From Pseudomonadota bacterium (GTDB lineage: Bacteria > Pseudomonadota > Alphaproteobacteria > Rhizobiales > Xanthobacteraceae): 11,692 nt of DNA. Numbering within the stretch: the first letter of the stretch is position 1; the number at the start of each line of letters is the position of its first letter. A program made the translations under genes and the position numbers. Shown here one piece after another: positions 1-6,974 of this stretch. Below the pieces are notes generated by a model. It ran no database searches. It had not been told where the DNA came from and saw only the letters and a list, made by a program, of their open reading frames with translations. The stretch lies in contig CAUJKG010000213.1 of NCBI GenBank assembly GCA_963205465.1, forward strand, positions 1 to 11,692, given 5' to 3'.

Positions 1-664
1 TGTCAATGCCGGTTTCGTCCGGGTCGGTCGTATGAATGACACCGGCAACGTCGCCATCGGTGATGAGCGCCACGGAAGCACCCGTCGCGCGCGTCGCCTT
101 GATCAGTTCGGCGTGACGCGGGCGGTCCATGATCAGCGCGGTGATTTCGTTCGGCTTGACGCCTTTGGCTTTCGCGAGCGCGTTGATGTTGTCGGCGGGC
201 GACGCGTCGAGATCGATCAGGCCTTTCGGATAGCCCGGCCCGATCGCGATCTTGTCCATGTAAACGTCAGGCGCGTTCAAGAGCGTGCCGCCTTCGGCCA
301 TCGCCATGACAGCGATCGAGCCCGGCATGTTCTTGGCGCAGAGCGTGGTGCCTTCGAGCGGGTCCACCGCGATATCGACCAGCGGGCCTGTCCGGTTGCC
401 GACTTCCTCGCCGATGAAGAGCATCGGCGCTTCGTCGCGCTCGCCCTCGCCGATCCGGACCGTGCCGGTGATCGGGAGCTTGTTCAGTTCGCGCCGCATG
501 GCATCGACCGCGGCCTGGTCCGCCGCCTTCTCGTCGCCCCGCCCGCGCAGACGCGCAGCCGAAACGGCCGCGCGCTCGGTGACGCGCGCGATTTCCATGG
601 AAAGAATACGTTCGATGAAAAGATCCGGCTGCACTTCCACCGCCGGGTTTGCCTGCTTCGCCAT
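1..664 (-). CDS. glpX: Class II fructose-1,6-bisphosphatase, C-terminus beyond window
   Basis: Hydrolyses fructose-1,6-bisphosphate to fructose-6-phosphate in gluconeogenesis and the Calvin/pentose-phosphate cycles; cytosolic and metal dependent. Reading the minus strand from the ATG at 664 gives 221 open codons to the window edge, about two thirds of the roughly 320-335 residues usual for the family, so the truncation is only the window boundary. Diagnostic motifs are GEGERDEAPML at residues 72-82 and the metal/phosphate-binding DPLEGTT at 101-107, both close to E. coli GlpX. The start is fixed by a GGGAG ribosome site in the 7-bp gap after the hom stop codon, so the gene is almost certainly co-transcribed, and probably translationally coupled, with hom. 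In many alphaproteobacteria recJ follows glpX; that is a prediction for the sequence to the left. Some GlpX enzymes also cleave sedoheptulose-1,7-bisphosphate, which cannot be judged here. Confidence 0.95.
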   Translation of the reverse strand, partial: MAKQANPAVEVQPDLFIERILSMEIARVTERAAVSAARLRGRGDEKAADQAAVDAMRRELNKLPITGTVRIGEGERDEAPMLFIGEEVGNRTGPLVDIAVDPLEGTTLCAKNMPGSIAVMAMAEGGTLLNAPDVYMDKIAIGPGYPKGLIDLDASPADNINALAKAKGVKPNEITALIMDRPRHAELIKATRATGASVALITDGDVAGVIHTTDPDETGID

Positions 665-671
665 TTCTCCC

Positions 672-1973
672 TCAGTTCTTCTCGATGCGGATTACCTGCG
701 GGTCCGCCGCAAGCACGCCGTCTTTCTTGATGGCCGCGAGCGCATTGCGCATCGCGTCTTCGTTGGTTGCGTAGGTAATCAGAACGACCGGCGCCGGCGC
801 GTCCGAAGACTGCTTCTTGTCGCGGCGGCGCTGCAGAATGGATTCCAGCGAAATGCCCTGCTCCGCCATGCGGCCCGCGATGGTCGCGGCGGTGCCCGGC
901 TTATCGACCGCGGCCAGACGAATGTAATAGCCGCCTTCATGCTCGAGCATCGGCGCGCGCACGGCTTTCGCAAGCTGTGCGGCGCTGCGGCCGAAGGGGG
1001 CCACGCGCCTTCCGCTCGCCAGATCGACGATATCGGCGACCACGGCTGACGCCGTCGCAGCACCACCCGCGCCGGGACCGACGAGTGTCAGATCGAGCGC
1101 GTCGGAGTTGATCGCGACCGCATTGGTGACGCCGTCGATTTCGGCAATCACGGTGCCCTTCGGCACCATGGTCGGATGCACGCGCTGCTCGACGCCGGTG
1201 TCGGTCTTGACCGCAACGCCGAGGAGCTTCACGCGATAGCCCAACTCATCCGCCGCTTCGAGATCGGCAAGCGTGATCGACTGAATGCCCTCGACGTAAA
1301 CAGCGTCGGCATCGACCTCGGCACCGAAGGCAAGGCTCGCGAGGATCGCGATCTTGTGCGCGGTGTCGAAGCCGCCGATGTCGAAGGTCGGGTCGGCTTC
1401 GGCGTAACCGAGCTTCTGCGCTTCCTTGAGGCAATCCTCGAAGGAGCGGCCCTCTTTCTGCATCGTCGTGAGGATGTAATTGCAGGTGCCGTTGAGGATG
1501 CCGTAGACGCGCGAACTTTCCGCGCCGCCGAGACCCTCGCGCAACGTCTTGATGACCGGGATGCCGCCACCGACCGCCGCCTCGAAGTTGAAGGCGGCGT
1601 TATTCTTCTCGGCAAGTTTGATCAGCGACGTACCGTGCTTGGCGATCAACGCCTTGTTCGCGGTGACCACCGGACGGCCGATGCCGAGCGCGGCTTCGAC
1701 GGCGGCTTTCGCCGGATCGCCGGAGCCGCCCATCAGTTCGACAAAGACGTCGATGCCGGAATCCTTCGCAAGCGCTACCGGGTCGCTCGCTTTGCGGATC
1801 GAGGAAAGGTCGAGGCTCTGGTCGCGCGGCGGATCTTTCGAGGCGATGGCGACGAGATCGATCGGCCTGCCCGCGCGCACGGCGAGCTTATCGCGCGTGC
1901 GCAGGAGCATGCCGGCGACTGCCGATCCGACCGTGCCGAGACCGGCGAGACCTACGCGTAGCGGGGCATTCAT
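672..1973 (-). CDS. hom: Homoserine dehydrogenase with C-terminal ACT domain
   Basis: Reduces aspartate-semialdehyde to homoserine with NAD(P)H, the branch step toward threonine and methionine; cytosolic. The 433-residue length is normal for the monofunctional enzyme. A Rossmann domain opens the protein, with the glycine-rich loop GLAGLGTVGSAV at 8-19 and TANKALI at 104-110. The catalytic domain has NGTCNYILT at 161-169 and the family signature at 191-207. There Glu192, Asp203 and Lys207 have the same spacing as the catalytic residues Glu208, Asp219 and Lys223 of the yeast enzyme. An ACT domain occupies about 348-433 (YYIRLAAVDKPG onward), the usual site of threonine feedback inhibition. The ATG at 1973 is preceded by GGAG with 10 nt spacing. 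The gene is second in a three-gene minus-strand operon, 19 bp after the aminotransferase and 7 bp before glpX. Confidence 0.97.
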   Translation of the reverse strand: MNAPLRVGLAGLGTVGSAVAGMLLRTRDKLAVRAGRPIDLVAIASKDPPRDQSLDLSSIRKASDPVALAKDSGIDVFVELMGGSGDPAKAAVEAALGIGRPVVTANKALIAKHGTSLIKLAEKNNAAFNFEAAVGGGIPVIKTLREGLGGAESSRVYGILNGTCNYILTTMQKEGRSFEDCLKEAQKLGYAEADPTFDIGGFDTAHKIAILASLAFGAEVDADAVYVEGIQSITLADLEAADELGYRVKLLGVAVKTDTGVEQRVHPTMVPKGTVIAEIDGVTNAVAINSDALDLTLVGPGAGGAATASAVVADIVDLASGRRVAPFGRSAAQLAKAVRAPMLEHEGGYYIRLAAVDKPGTAATIAGRMAEQGISLESILQRRRDKKQSSDAPAPVVLITYATNEDAMRNALAAIKKDGVLAADPQVIRIEKN

Positions 1974-1992
1974 TGCAAACTTACTCCGCTAC

Positions 1993-3210
1993 TTAACCGC
2001 GCGCCGACAGCGGCACGACATTGTGCAGGATGGTGTCCGCGGACTCGAGGAACTTGCGGACGTTACGCGCGGCCTGCCGAATGCGTTGCTCGTTCTCGAC
2101 CACGGCGAGACGCACGAAATCGTCGCCGTGCTCACCGAAGCCGATGCCCGGCGCCACCGCGACGGAAGCCTTCTCGACCAGGAGTTCGGCAAACTTCACG
2201 CTGCCGAGCGGACGGAAACGCTCCGGGATCGGCGCCCAGGCGAACATCGACGCGCGCGGCGCGGGAATATCCCAACCGGCGCGCGCGAAACTTTCGACCA
2301 TCGCGTCGCGGCGAGTCTTGTAGGTCTGGCGCATCTCGTTGATGCAATCCTCAGGGCCGTTCAGCGCCGCGGTCGCGGCAACCTGCACCGGGGTGAAGGC
2401 ACCGTAATCGAGATAGGATTTGACGCGCGAGAGTGCCGCGATCACGCGCTCGTTGCCGACCGCGAAGCCCATGCGCCAGCCGGCCATGGAAAACGTCTTC
2501 GACATCGAAGTGAACTCGACCGTAACATCCATCGCGCCCGGCACCTGCAGCACCGACGGCGGCGGATTGTCGTCGAAATAAACTTCGGCATAAGCGAGAT
2601 CGGAGAGCACGAGGATCTCGTGCTTCTTCGCAAAGGCCACGACGTCGCGATAAAACTCAAGATCGGCGACCATCGCCGTCGGGTTCGACGGGTAACAGAT
2701 CACGACCGCGATCGGCTTCGGGATCGAATGCACCACCGCGCGCTCCAGCGCGTGGAAGAATTCCGGTCCCGGCTCGCTCGGGATCGAGCGGATCGAACCG
2801 CCCGCCATCAGAAAGCCGAAGGCGTGGATCGGATAGCTCGGGTTCGGCACGAGCACGACATCACCCGGCTCGGTGATCGCCTGCGCGACGTTGGCGAAGC
2901 CTTCTTTCGAGCCAAGCGTCGCCACGATCTGGGTGTCGGGATTGAGCTTCACGCCGAAGCGGCGCGCATAATACGCAGCCTGCGCCTTGCGCAGTCCGGG
3001 AATGCCCTTCGACGAGGAGTAGCGGTCGGTCCGCGGCTTGCCGAGGGTTTCCTTCATTTTCTCGATGACGTGGGCGGGCGTTGGCAGGTCCGGATTGCCC
3101 ATCCCGAGGTCGATGATGTCGGCGCCGGCATTGCGGGCGGCGGCCTTCACCCGATTGACACTCTCGAAAACATACGGGGGCAAACGCTTGATGCGATAAA
3201 ATTCGGACAT
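1993..3210 (-). CDS. Class I/II PLP aminotransferase, AlaC/DapL-like
   Basis: A 405-residue fold-type I PLP aminotransferase. The start RLPPYVF (9-15), GSKEG at 100-104 and VPNPSYPIH at 121-129 are nearly the same in E. coli AlaC (glutamate-pyruvate aminotransferase). PLP-site residues are visible: Asn176 in PSNPT, Asp204 and Tyr207 in SDLAYA, Lys238 in SMSKTFSMAGWR (Schiff-base lysine), and Arg367 in FVRLAVVEN for the substrate carboxylate. Automated annotation often calls such proteins LL-diaminopimelate aminotransferase, but the sequence looks more AlaC-like; the true amino donor and acceptor cannot be read from it. Position directly upstream of hom suggests a role in pyruvate- or aspartate-family amino-acid metabolism. 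The ATG at 3210 has only a weak AGGT-like ribosome site. It is the first gene of the hom-glpX operon, and the 124-bp upstream gap carries a direct repeat that could be regulatory. Confidence 0.9.
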   Translation of the reverse strand: MSEFYRIKRLPPYVFESVNRVKAAARNAGADIIDLGMGNPDLPTPAHVIEKMKETLGKPRTDRYSSSKGIPGLRKAQAAYYARRFGVKLNPDTQIVATLGSKEGFANVAQAITEPGDVVLVPNPSYPIHAFGFLMAGGSIRSIPSEPGPEFFHALERAVVHSIPKPIAVVICYPSNPTAMVADLEFYRDVVAFAKKHEILVLSDLAYAEVYFDDNPPPSVLQVPGAMDVTVEFTSMSKTFSMAGWRMGFAVGNERVIAALSRVKSYLDYGAFTPVQVAATAALNGPEDCINEMRQTYKTRRDAMVESFARAGWDIPAPRASMFAWAPIPERFRPLGSVKFAELLVEKASVAVAPGIGFGEHGDDFVRLAVVENEQRIRQAARNVRKFLESADTILHNVVPLSARG

Positions 3211-3252
3211 GGGGCGACCTATGCAGGTTCTGTAGAAACGGGCCCCTTTGGC

Positions 3253-3279
3253 GATTCATGCGGACCCGGATTCATGCGG
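3253..3279. repeat. 11-bp direct repeat upstream of the aminotransferase operon
   Basis: The 11-mer gattcatgcgg occurs exactly twice, at 3253-3263 and 3269-3279, a 16-bp period with a 5-bp spacer (acccg). It lies 43-69 bp upstream of the aminotransferase start codon on the minus strand, where a promoter or operator for the aminotransferase-hom-glpX operon would be expected. A degraded third copy (ctatgcagg, 3218-3226) may sit nearer the start. No regulator can be named from this; chance duplication is possible. Confidence 0.4.
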
Positions 3280-3334
3280 CGCTCATAGCACCGAAAGGCA
3301 AGGAATTGCACGGCTTTTACGCGCGCCGGCGGCG

Positions 3335-3682
3335 CTAATTAGCTCGCTCGATCCGTTGCTTGACCTGCGCCTCGCGCTCTACCGAGAGCTTCTGAAGCTG
3401 GTTTTCGAGCTTGATGCGCTCGACATCGTTCATGACCGGACGCTCGTCGAGGCGCTCCTCGGGGGGCGCGATCGCTGGGAAAGACTGCGGGGTATTGGCC
3501 GGGTCGGAAACCGGATTCGAGGCCGGAATCACGGGAATCGAAGGCACCCTCATATCGGCAAAGGGGACCGGGACATCACCGCTCGCGCAGCCGCCCAGCA
3601 GCAGCACACCCACGAGGACTCCCGTGAGTGCTGCAGCGCGGCATAATCTGCCGGCGGTCGATGGCGGTGAAACAATCCTCAA
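3335..3682 (-). CDS. Small lipoprotein with C-terminal coiled coil (TTG start)
   Basis: Predicted 115-residue lipoprotein of unknown function. The best start is TTG at 3682, because AAGGGG lies 6 nt upstream (3689-3694) and it gives a clean type II signal peptide: basic N-region, hydrophobic stretch LTGVLVGVLLLGG, then lipobox LGGC with Cys32 as the lipidated residue. The +2 residue is Ala, not Asp, which favours outer-membrane sorting by the E. coli rule. Residues 36-75 are proline-rich and low complexity, a probable flexible tether. Residues 83-113 (NDVERIKLENQLQKLS onward) have heptad-like spacing and should form a helix or coiled coil. I recognise no enzymatic domain. It is divergent from phaC and upstream of the aminotransferase operon in the same orientation, but the 124-bp gap suggests a separate transcript. 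The reading frame stays open far upstream, antisense to phaC; that extension is not coding. Confidence 0.8.
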   Translation of the reverse strand: MRIVSPPSTAGRLCRAAALTGVLVGVLLLGGCASGDVPVPFADMRVPSIPVIPASNPVSDPANTPQSFPAIAPPEERLDERPVMNDVERIKLENQLQKLSVEREAQVKQRIERAN

Positions 3683-3688
3683 CGATTG

Positions 3689-3694
3689 CCCCTT
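3689..3694 (-). promoter_or_regulatory. Ribosome binding site supporting TTG start of the lipoprotein
   Basis: AAGGGG on the minus strand, 6 nt before TTG 3682. It is the only good Shine-Dalgarno in front of a start codon that keeps the whole signal peptide; no ATG is available in the right place. Confidence 0.6.
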
Positions 3695-3720
3695 AATAAC
3701 CCAAACATCTTGATTTTGTA

Positions 3721-3740
3721 GCAGCGGCCTCTGTCGCTGC
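3721..3740. promoter_or_regulatory. Inverted repeat in the lipoprotein-phaC divergent spacer
   Basis: A perfect 6-bp dyad (gcagcg ... cgctgc) with an 8-bp centre lies between the divergent lipoprotein and phaC genes, directly before a TATTAT element (3742-3747) that could be the phaC -10 box. The nearest -35-like TTGTAG (3716-3721) is 20 bp away, longer than usual, so the promoter call is weak. The dyad could bind a regulator of phaC such as a PhaR-type repressor; this is inference from position only. Confidence 0.3.
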
Positions 3741-3760
3741 CTATTATGGCGGAAGCGGGG

Positions 3761-3776
3761 TCGGCCTTCGGGCCGA
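3761..3776 (+). other. UUCG-capped hairpin in the phaC leader
   Basis: tcggcc-ttcg-ggccga forms a perfect 6-bp stem closed by a TTCG tetraloop, an extra-stable RNA motif. It lies 38 bases before the preferred phaC start at 3815. If transcription starts near 3754, as the TATTAT box would suggest, it would be close to the 5' end of the mRNA and could protect it or affect translation. It also argues against the ATG at 3746 as start codon. Confidence 0.4.
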
Positions 3777-3814
3777 GGCATACCGCCAAAACGAGTATGG
3801 GGAGTAAACGCGAC

Positions 3815-5620
3815 ATGGACGACAAGCCCAAACCCGGCGTCGAAGCGCCACGGGCCGTCGATCCAGAGGCGTTCGCCCGTAACCTCGCCCGCCTCATGGA
3901 ACAGGGCGGCAAGGCGCTCGCCGCCTATCTCAAGCCGCGCGAGACGCAGGACTTCGGCGACGCCAAGGCCGAAGAAATGGTCGACATCTTCAAGACGCTG
4001 AACCATGTCGCCGAATTCTGGCTCTCCGATCCGCAGCGCGCAGCCAACGCACAGAACCGGCTGCTCAAGGGCTACATGGACCTCTGGGCCATGACCATGA
4101 AGCGCATGGCCGGCGAAACCGTCGCCCCGGTGAAAGCTGCCGATCCGAAAGACCGCCGCTTCAACGATCCGGACTGGAACAGCAACATCTTCTTCGACGC
4201 CCTGAAGCAAGGCTATCTGCTCACCAGCGATTGGGCCGAGCGGATGGTCAAGGAAGCCGAAGGGCTCGACGAGCACACCCGCCGCAAGGCCGAATTCTAC
4301 GTGAAGCAGATTTCGAACGCGGTCTCGCCCTCGAACTTCGTGCTCACCAATCCCGAGCTCTTCCGCGAGACGCTGGACTCGTCCGGCGAGAACCTCGTGC
4401 GCGGCATGCAGATGCTGGTCGAGGACATCGAAGCCGGCAAAGGCGATCTGCGCATCCGGCAGTCCGACTCCTCGATGTTCGAGGTCGGCCGCAATCTGGC
4501 GCTGACGCCGGGCAAGGTCGTGTTCGAGAACGATCTCATCCAGGTGCTGCAATACACCCCGACGACCGAGAAGGTGCTTGCCGTTCCGCTCGTGATCGTG
4601 CCGCCGTGGATCAACAAGTTCTACGTGCTCGATCTCACGCCGGAAAAGTCGATGATCAAATGGGCGGTCGAGCAAGGCATCACCGTCTTCGTAATCTCCT
4701 GGGTAAACCCCGACGCCAGCCTCGCGATGAAGACCTTCGAAGACTACATGAAGGACGGAGTATTCGCGGCCCTCGACGCCGCGCAGAAAGTCACCGGCGA
4801 AAAACAGGCGCATATCTGCGGCTATTGCGTCGGCGGCACCATGACCGCGGTCTCGCTCGCCTATCTCGCGGCCACCAACCAGAACCGTATCGCGAGCGTG
4901 ACCTTCCTCGCGACGCAGGTCGACTTCACTTATGCCGGCGACCTGAAGGTGTTCGTCGACGAAGAACAGCTGGAGTCGCTCGAGCGGCGCATGAAGCAGG
5001 TCGGCTTCCTCGACTCGACCAAGATGGCGATGGCCTTCAACATGCTGCGCTCGAACGATCTGGTCTGGCCCTACATCGTCAACAACTACATGCGCGGCAA
5101 GGCGCCCTTCCCGTTCGACCTGCTCTACTGGAATTCTGATTCGACGCGGCTGCCTGCCGCCAATCACTCATTCTACCTGCGCAACTGCTATCTCGATAAC
5201 AAGCTCTCCGCCGGCAAGATGGTGGTCGACAACATGCGCCTCGATCTCGGCCAGGTGAAGGTGCCGGTCTACAACCTCGCCACGCGCGAGGACCACATCG
5301 CGCCGCCGCAATCGGTTTTCCTGGGCTCCAGCTTCTTCGGCGGGCCGGTGCGTTTCGTGCTCGGCGGCTCGGGTCACATCGCAGGCGTCGTCAATCCGCC
5401 CGAGAAAAAGAAGTACAGCTACTGGACCGGCGGCCCAGCCGACGGCGAATTCGATAAATGGTTCGAGCAGGCGACCGAGCACAAAGGCTCGTGGTGGATC
5501 GACTGGCTTGCCTGGATCAAGGAGATCGACAATCGCGAAGTGCCCGCGCGCATTCCGGGCGAAGGTCCGCTGGCCGCGATCGAGGACGCACCCGGCCGCT
5601 ACGTCAAGGTGAAGGCGTAA
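3815..5620 (+). CDS. phaC: Class I polyhydroxyalkanoate (PHA/PHB) synthase
   Basis: Polymerises (R)-3-hydroxyacyl-CoA, typically 3-hydroxybutyryl-CoA, into storage polyester at the granule surface. The 601 residues fit class I synthases, with the N-terminal PhaC domain followed by an alpha/beta-hydrolase core. The catalytic triad is clear: Cys338 in the lipase-like box GYCVGG, Asp493 in REDHIAPP and His521 in GSGHIAGVVNPP. The Asp-His distance of 28 matches Cupriavidus necator PhaC. The conserved tail YSYWTGGPADGEF and the final helix are intact. In-frame ATGs exist at 3746, 3797 and 3815. I prefer 3815: GGAG at 3801-3804 precedes it and the residues before it look like leader sequence rather than protein. 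No phaA, phaB, phaR or phasin gene is in the window, but a MaoC-type hydratase lies 3.2 kb downstream. Divergent from a lipoprotein gene. Confidence 0.96.
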   Translation: MDDKPKPGVEAPRAVDPEAFARNLARLMEQGGKALAAYLKPRETQDFGDAKAEEMVDIFKTLNHVAEFWLSDPQRAANAQNRLLKGYMDLWAMTMKRMAGETVAPVKAADPKDRRFNDPDWNSNIFFDALKQGYLLTSDWAERMVKEAEGLDEHTRRKAEFYVKQISNAVSPSNFVLTNPELFRETLDSSGENLVRGMQMLVEDIEAGKGDLRIRQSDSSMFEVGRNLALTPGKVVFENDLIQVLQYTPTTEKVLAVPLVIVPPWINKFYVLDLTPEKSMIKWAVEQGITVFVISWVNPDASLAMKTFEDYMKDGVFAALDAAQKVTGEKQAHICGYCVGGTMTAVSLAYLAATNQNRIASVTFLATQVDFTYAGDLKVFVDEEQLESLERRMKQVGFLDSTKMAMAFNMLRSNDLVWPYIVNNYMRGKAPFPFDLLYWNSDSTRLPAANHSFYLRNCYLDNKLSAGKMVVDNMRLDLGQVKVPVYNLATREDHIAPPQSVFLGSSFFGGPVRFVLGGSGHIAGVVNPPEKKKYSYWTGGPADGEFDKWFEQATEHKGSWWIDWLAWIKEIDNREVPARIPGEGPLAAIEDAPGRYVKVKA

Positions 5621-5664
5621 GCCGCGTATTATCCGAAACTCAACGGCGTCTGAAACTGTTCAGT

Positions 5665-5669
5665 AAAGG
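5665..5669 (+). promoter_or_regulatory. Ribosome binding site supporting TTG start of the Nramp-like gene
   Basis: AAAGG followed 8 nt later by TTG at 5678. The next in-frame candidate, GTG at 5699, has no comparable site, and no ATG lies before the first membrane segment, so the TTG is the best start. Confidence 0.55.
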
Positions 5670-5677
5670 TATCTTGC

Positions 5678-6970
5678 TTGGAACCGCTACCGACGCAGGT
5701 GAAGCCGAAGCGCGCAAATGTGCTTCTGCGCCTGCTCGGTCCCGGGCTCGTGACAGGCGCGGCGGACGACGATCCGTCCGGGATCGCTACCTATTCCCAG
5801 GCCGGCTCGCAGTTCGGCTACGGACTGCTCTGGACGGTTTTTCTGACCACGCCTTTCATGATCGCCATTCAACTCGTGAGCGCGCAGATCGGCCGCGTCA
5901 CCGGCAAGGGCCTCGCCGCCAACATGGCCGAAGCTTTGCCGCGCTGGTGCGCGATCGGACTCATCGGGCTGATGGTTGCTGCGAACACCTTCAACATCGC
6001 AGCCGATCTCGCTGCGATGGGCGAAGCGCTGGAGCTGGTGATCGGCGGGCTCCGCCATGAACATGCGCTGATCTTCGCTTCGATCTCGGTATTGCTGCAG
6101 GTTTTCATTCCCTATCATCATTACTCACCCATCCTGAAATTCATGACGCTGGTGCTGTTCGTCTATGTGGCGACGGCCTTCACTGTGCACATCCCGTGGA
6201 GCACGGCGTTGCTCGCGTCGATCGTGCCGGCGATCAAATTCAACACCGACTATTGCATGATGGTGGTCGCCGTCCTCGGCACCACCATCAGCCCGTATCT
6301 GTTCTTCTGGCAGGCGTCGCAGGAGGTGGAGGAAATGAACCACGCCAAGCGGCGGCGCCCGTTGCGAAACCTCCGGCGCGGCGGCGACGGCGAGATGCGC
6401 CGCATGACAATCGACACCAGCGTGGGAATGCTGCTCTCGAACGTCATCGCCTTCTTCATCATCCTGACCACCGCGGCGGTTCTGCACACGAATGGCGTCA
6501 CCGACATTCAGTCGGCCTCGCAGGCCGCGGAAGCGTTGCGTCCGCTCGCGGGCAACACGACCTTCGCGCTCTTTGCGCTCGGGATCATCGGCACCGGACT
6601 ACTCGCGATTCCCGTTCTCGCGGGATCGGCCGCTTACGGTGTCGCGGAGCTGGCGGGCTGGAACGCCACGCTCGAAGCGAAAGCCTCAAAGGCTAAGGGC
6701 TTCTATGGCATCATCGGCGCGGCGACGATTGCGGGCTTTGCCCTCAGCTTTGCCGGCATCAGTCCGATCAGGATGCTGGTCTGGAGCGCCGTTATCAACG
6801 GCATCGTATCGGTGCCGATCATGGCGTTAATGATGCTGATCGTCAGCAAGCGGAACGTCATGGGCCGATTCAAGGCGGGGCCCGCGCTCATCGCGGCGGG
6901 CTGGACCGGGACGTTACTCATGACGCTTGCCGTCGTCGCCCTGCTCGGCTCTCTGGCGCTTTCCAGTTGA
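5678..6970 (+). CDS. Nramp-superfamily divalent metal transporter with atypical ion site
   Basis: A 430-residue inner-membrane protein with about 11 hydrophobic segments and the Nramp/LeuT-type layout. Helix 1 carries GPGLVTGAADDDPSGIATYS (21-40), aligned with the classical DPGN motif, so Asp32 is kept but the Asn position is Gly35. Helix 6 reads GTTISPYLFFWQ (201-212) where classical Nramp has a MPHN motif, so the metal-ligating Met is Ser205 and His is Tyr207. A strongly basic cytoplasmic-type loop (about 222-243, many Arg/Lys) follows helix 6. Classical Nramp proteins import Mn2+/Fe2+ with protons, and the Met provides selectivity against Ca2+ and Mg2+; loss of Asn and Met therefore predicts a different ion preference, perhaps a harder ion such as Mg2+. 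The start is TTG 5678. It begins 57 bp after phaC and may share its transcript. The stop is 4 bp from the convergent GNAT stop. Confidence 0.88.
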   Translation: MEPLPTQVKPKRANVLLRLLGPGLVTGAADDDPSGIATYSQAGSQFGYGLLWTVFLTTPFMIAIQLVSAQIGRVTGKGLAANMAEALPRWCAIGLIGLMVAANTFNIAADLAAMGEALELVIGGLRHEHALIFASISVLLQVFIPYHHYSPILKFMTLVLFVYVATAFTVHIPWSTALLASIVPAIKFNTDYCMMVVAVLGTTISPYLFFWQASQEVEEMNHAKRRRPLRNLRRGGDGEMRRMTIDTSVGMLLSNVIAFFIILTTAAVLHTNGVTDIQSASQAAEALRPLAGNTTFALFALGIIGTGLLAIPVLAGSAAYGVAELAGWNATLEAKASKAKGFYGIIGAATIAGFALSFAGISPIRMLVWSAVINGIVSVPIMALMMLIVSKRNVMGRFKAGPALIAAGWTGTLLMTLAVVALLGSLALSS

Positions 6971-6974
6971 GTGA

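Noticed and set aside
1549..3288. 579-codon plus-strand open frame opposite hom and the aminotransferase
   Set aside because: Both opposite-strand genes have complete families and catalytic residues; this frame is a compositional shadow rich in Arg, His and Asp with no motif.
3323..3335. GC-rich palindrome (gcgcc-ggc-ggcgc) at the lipoprotein stop as terminator
   Set aside because: The stem is only 5 bp and no T-run follows on the minus strand; such GC palindromes are expected by chance in this composition.
3746..3814. Longer phaC N-terminus from the ATG at 3746
   Set aside because: No ribosome site precedes it, it would include the UUCG hairpin, and a promoter-like TATTAT overlaps the ATG. 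The start at 3815 has GGAG upstream. Not fully excluded.
3683..5167. Very long minus-strand open frame continuous with the lipoprotein gene (610 codons in all)
   Set aside because: It is exactly antisense to phaC and lacks any recognisable motif; the Arg/His/Glu/Gly-rich composition is typical of the antisense frame of GC-rich genes. Only the last 115 codons, with signal peptide and lipobox, are supported.
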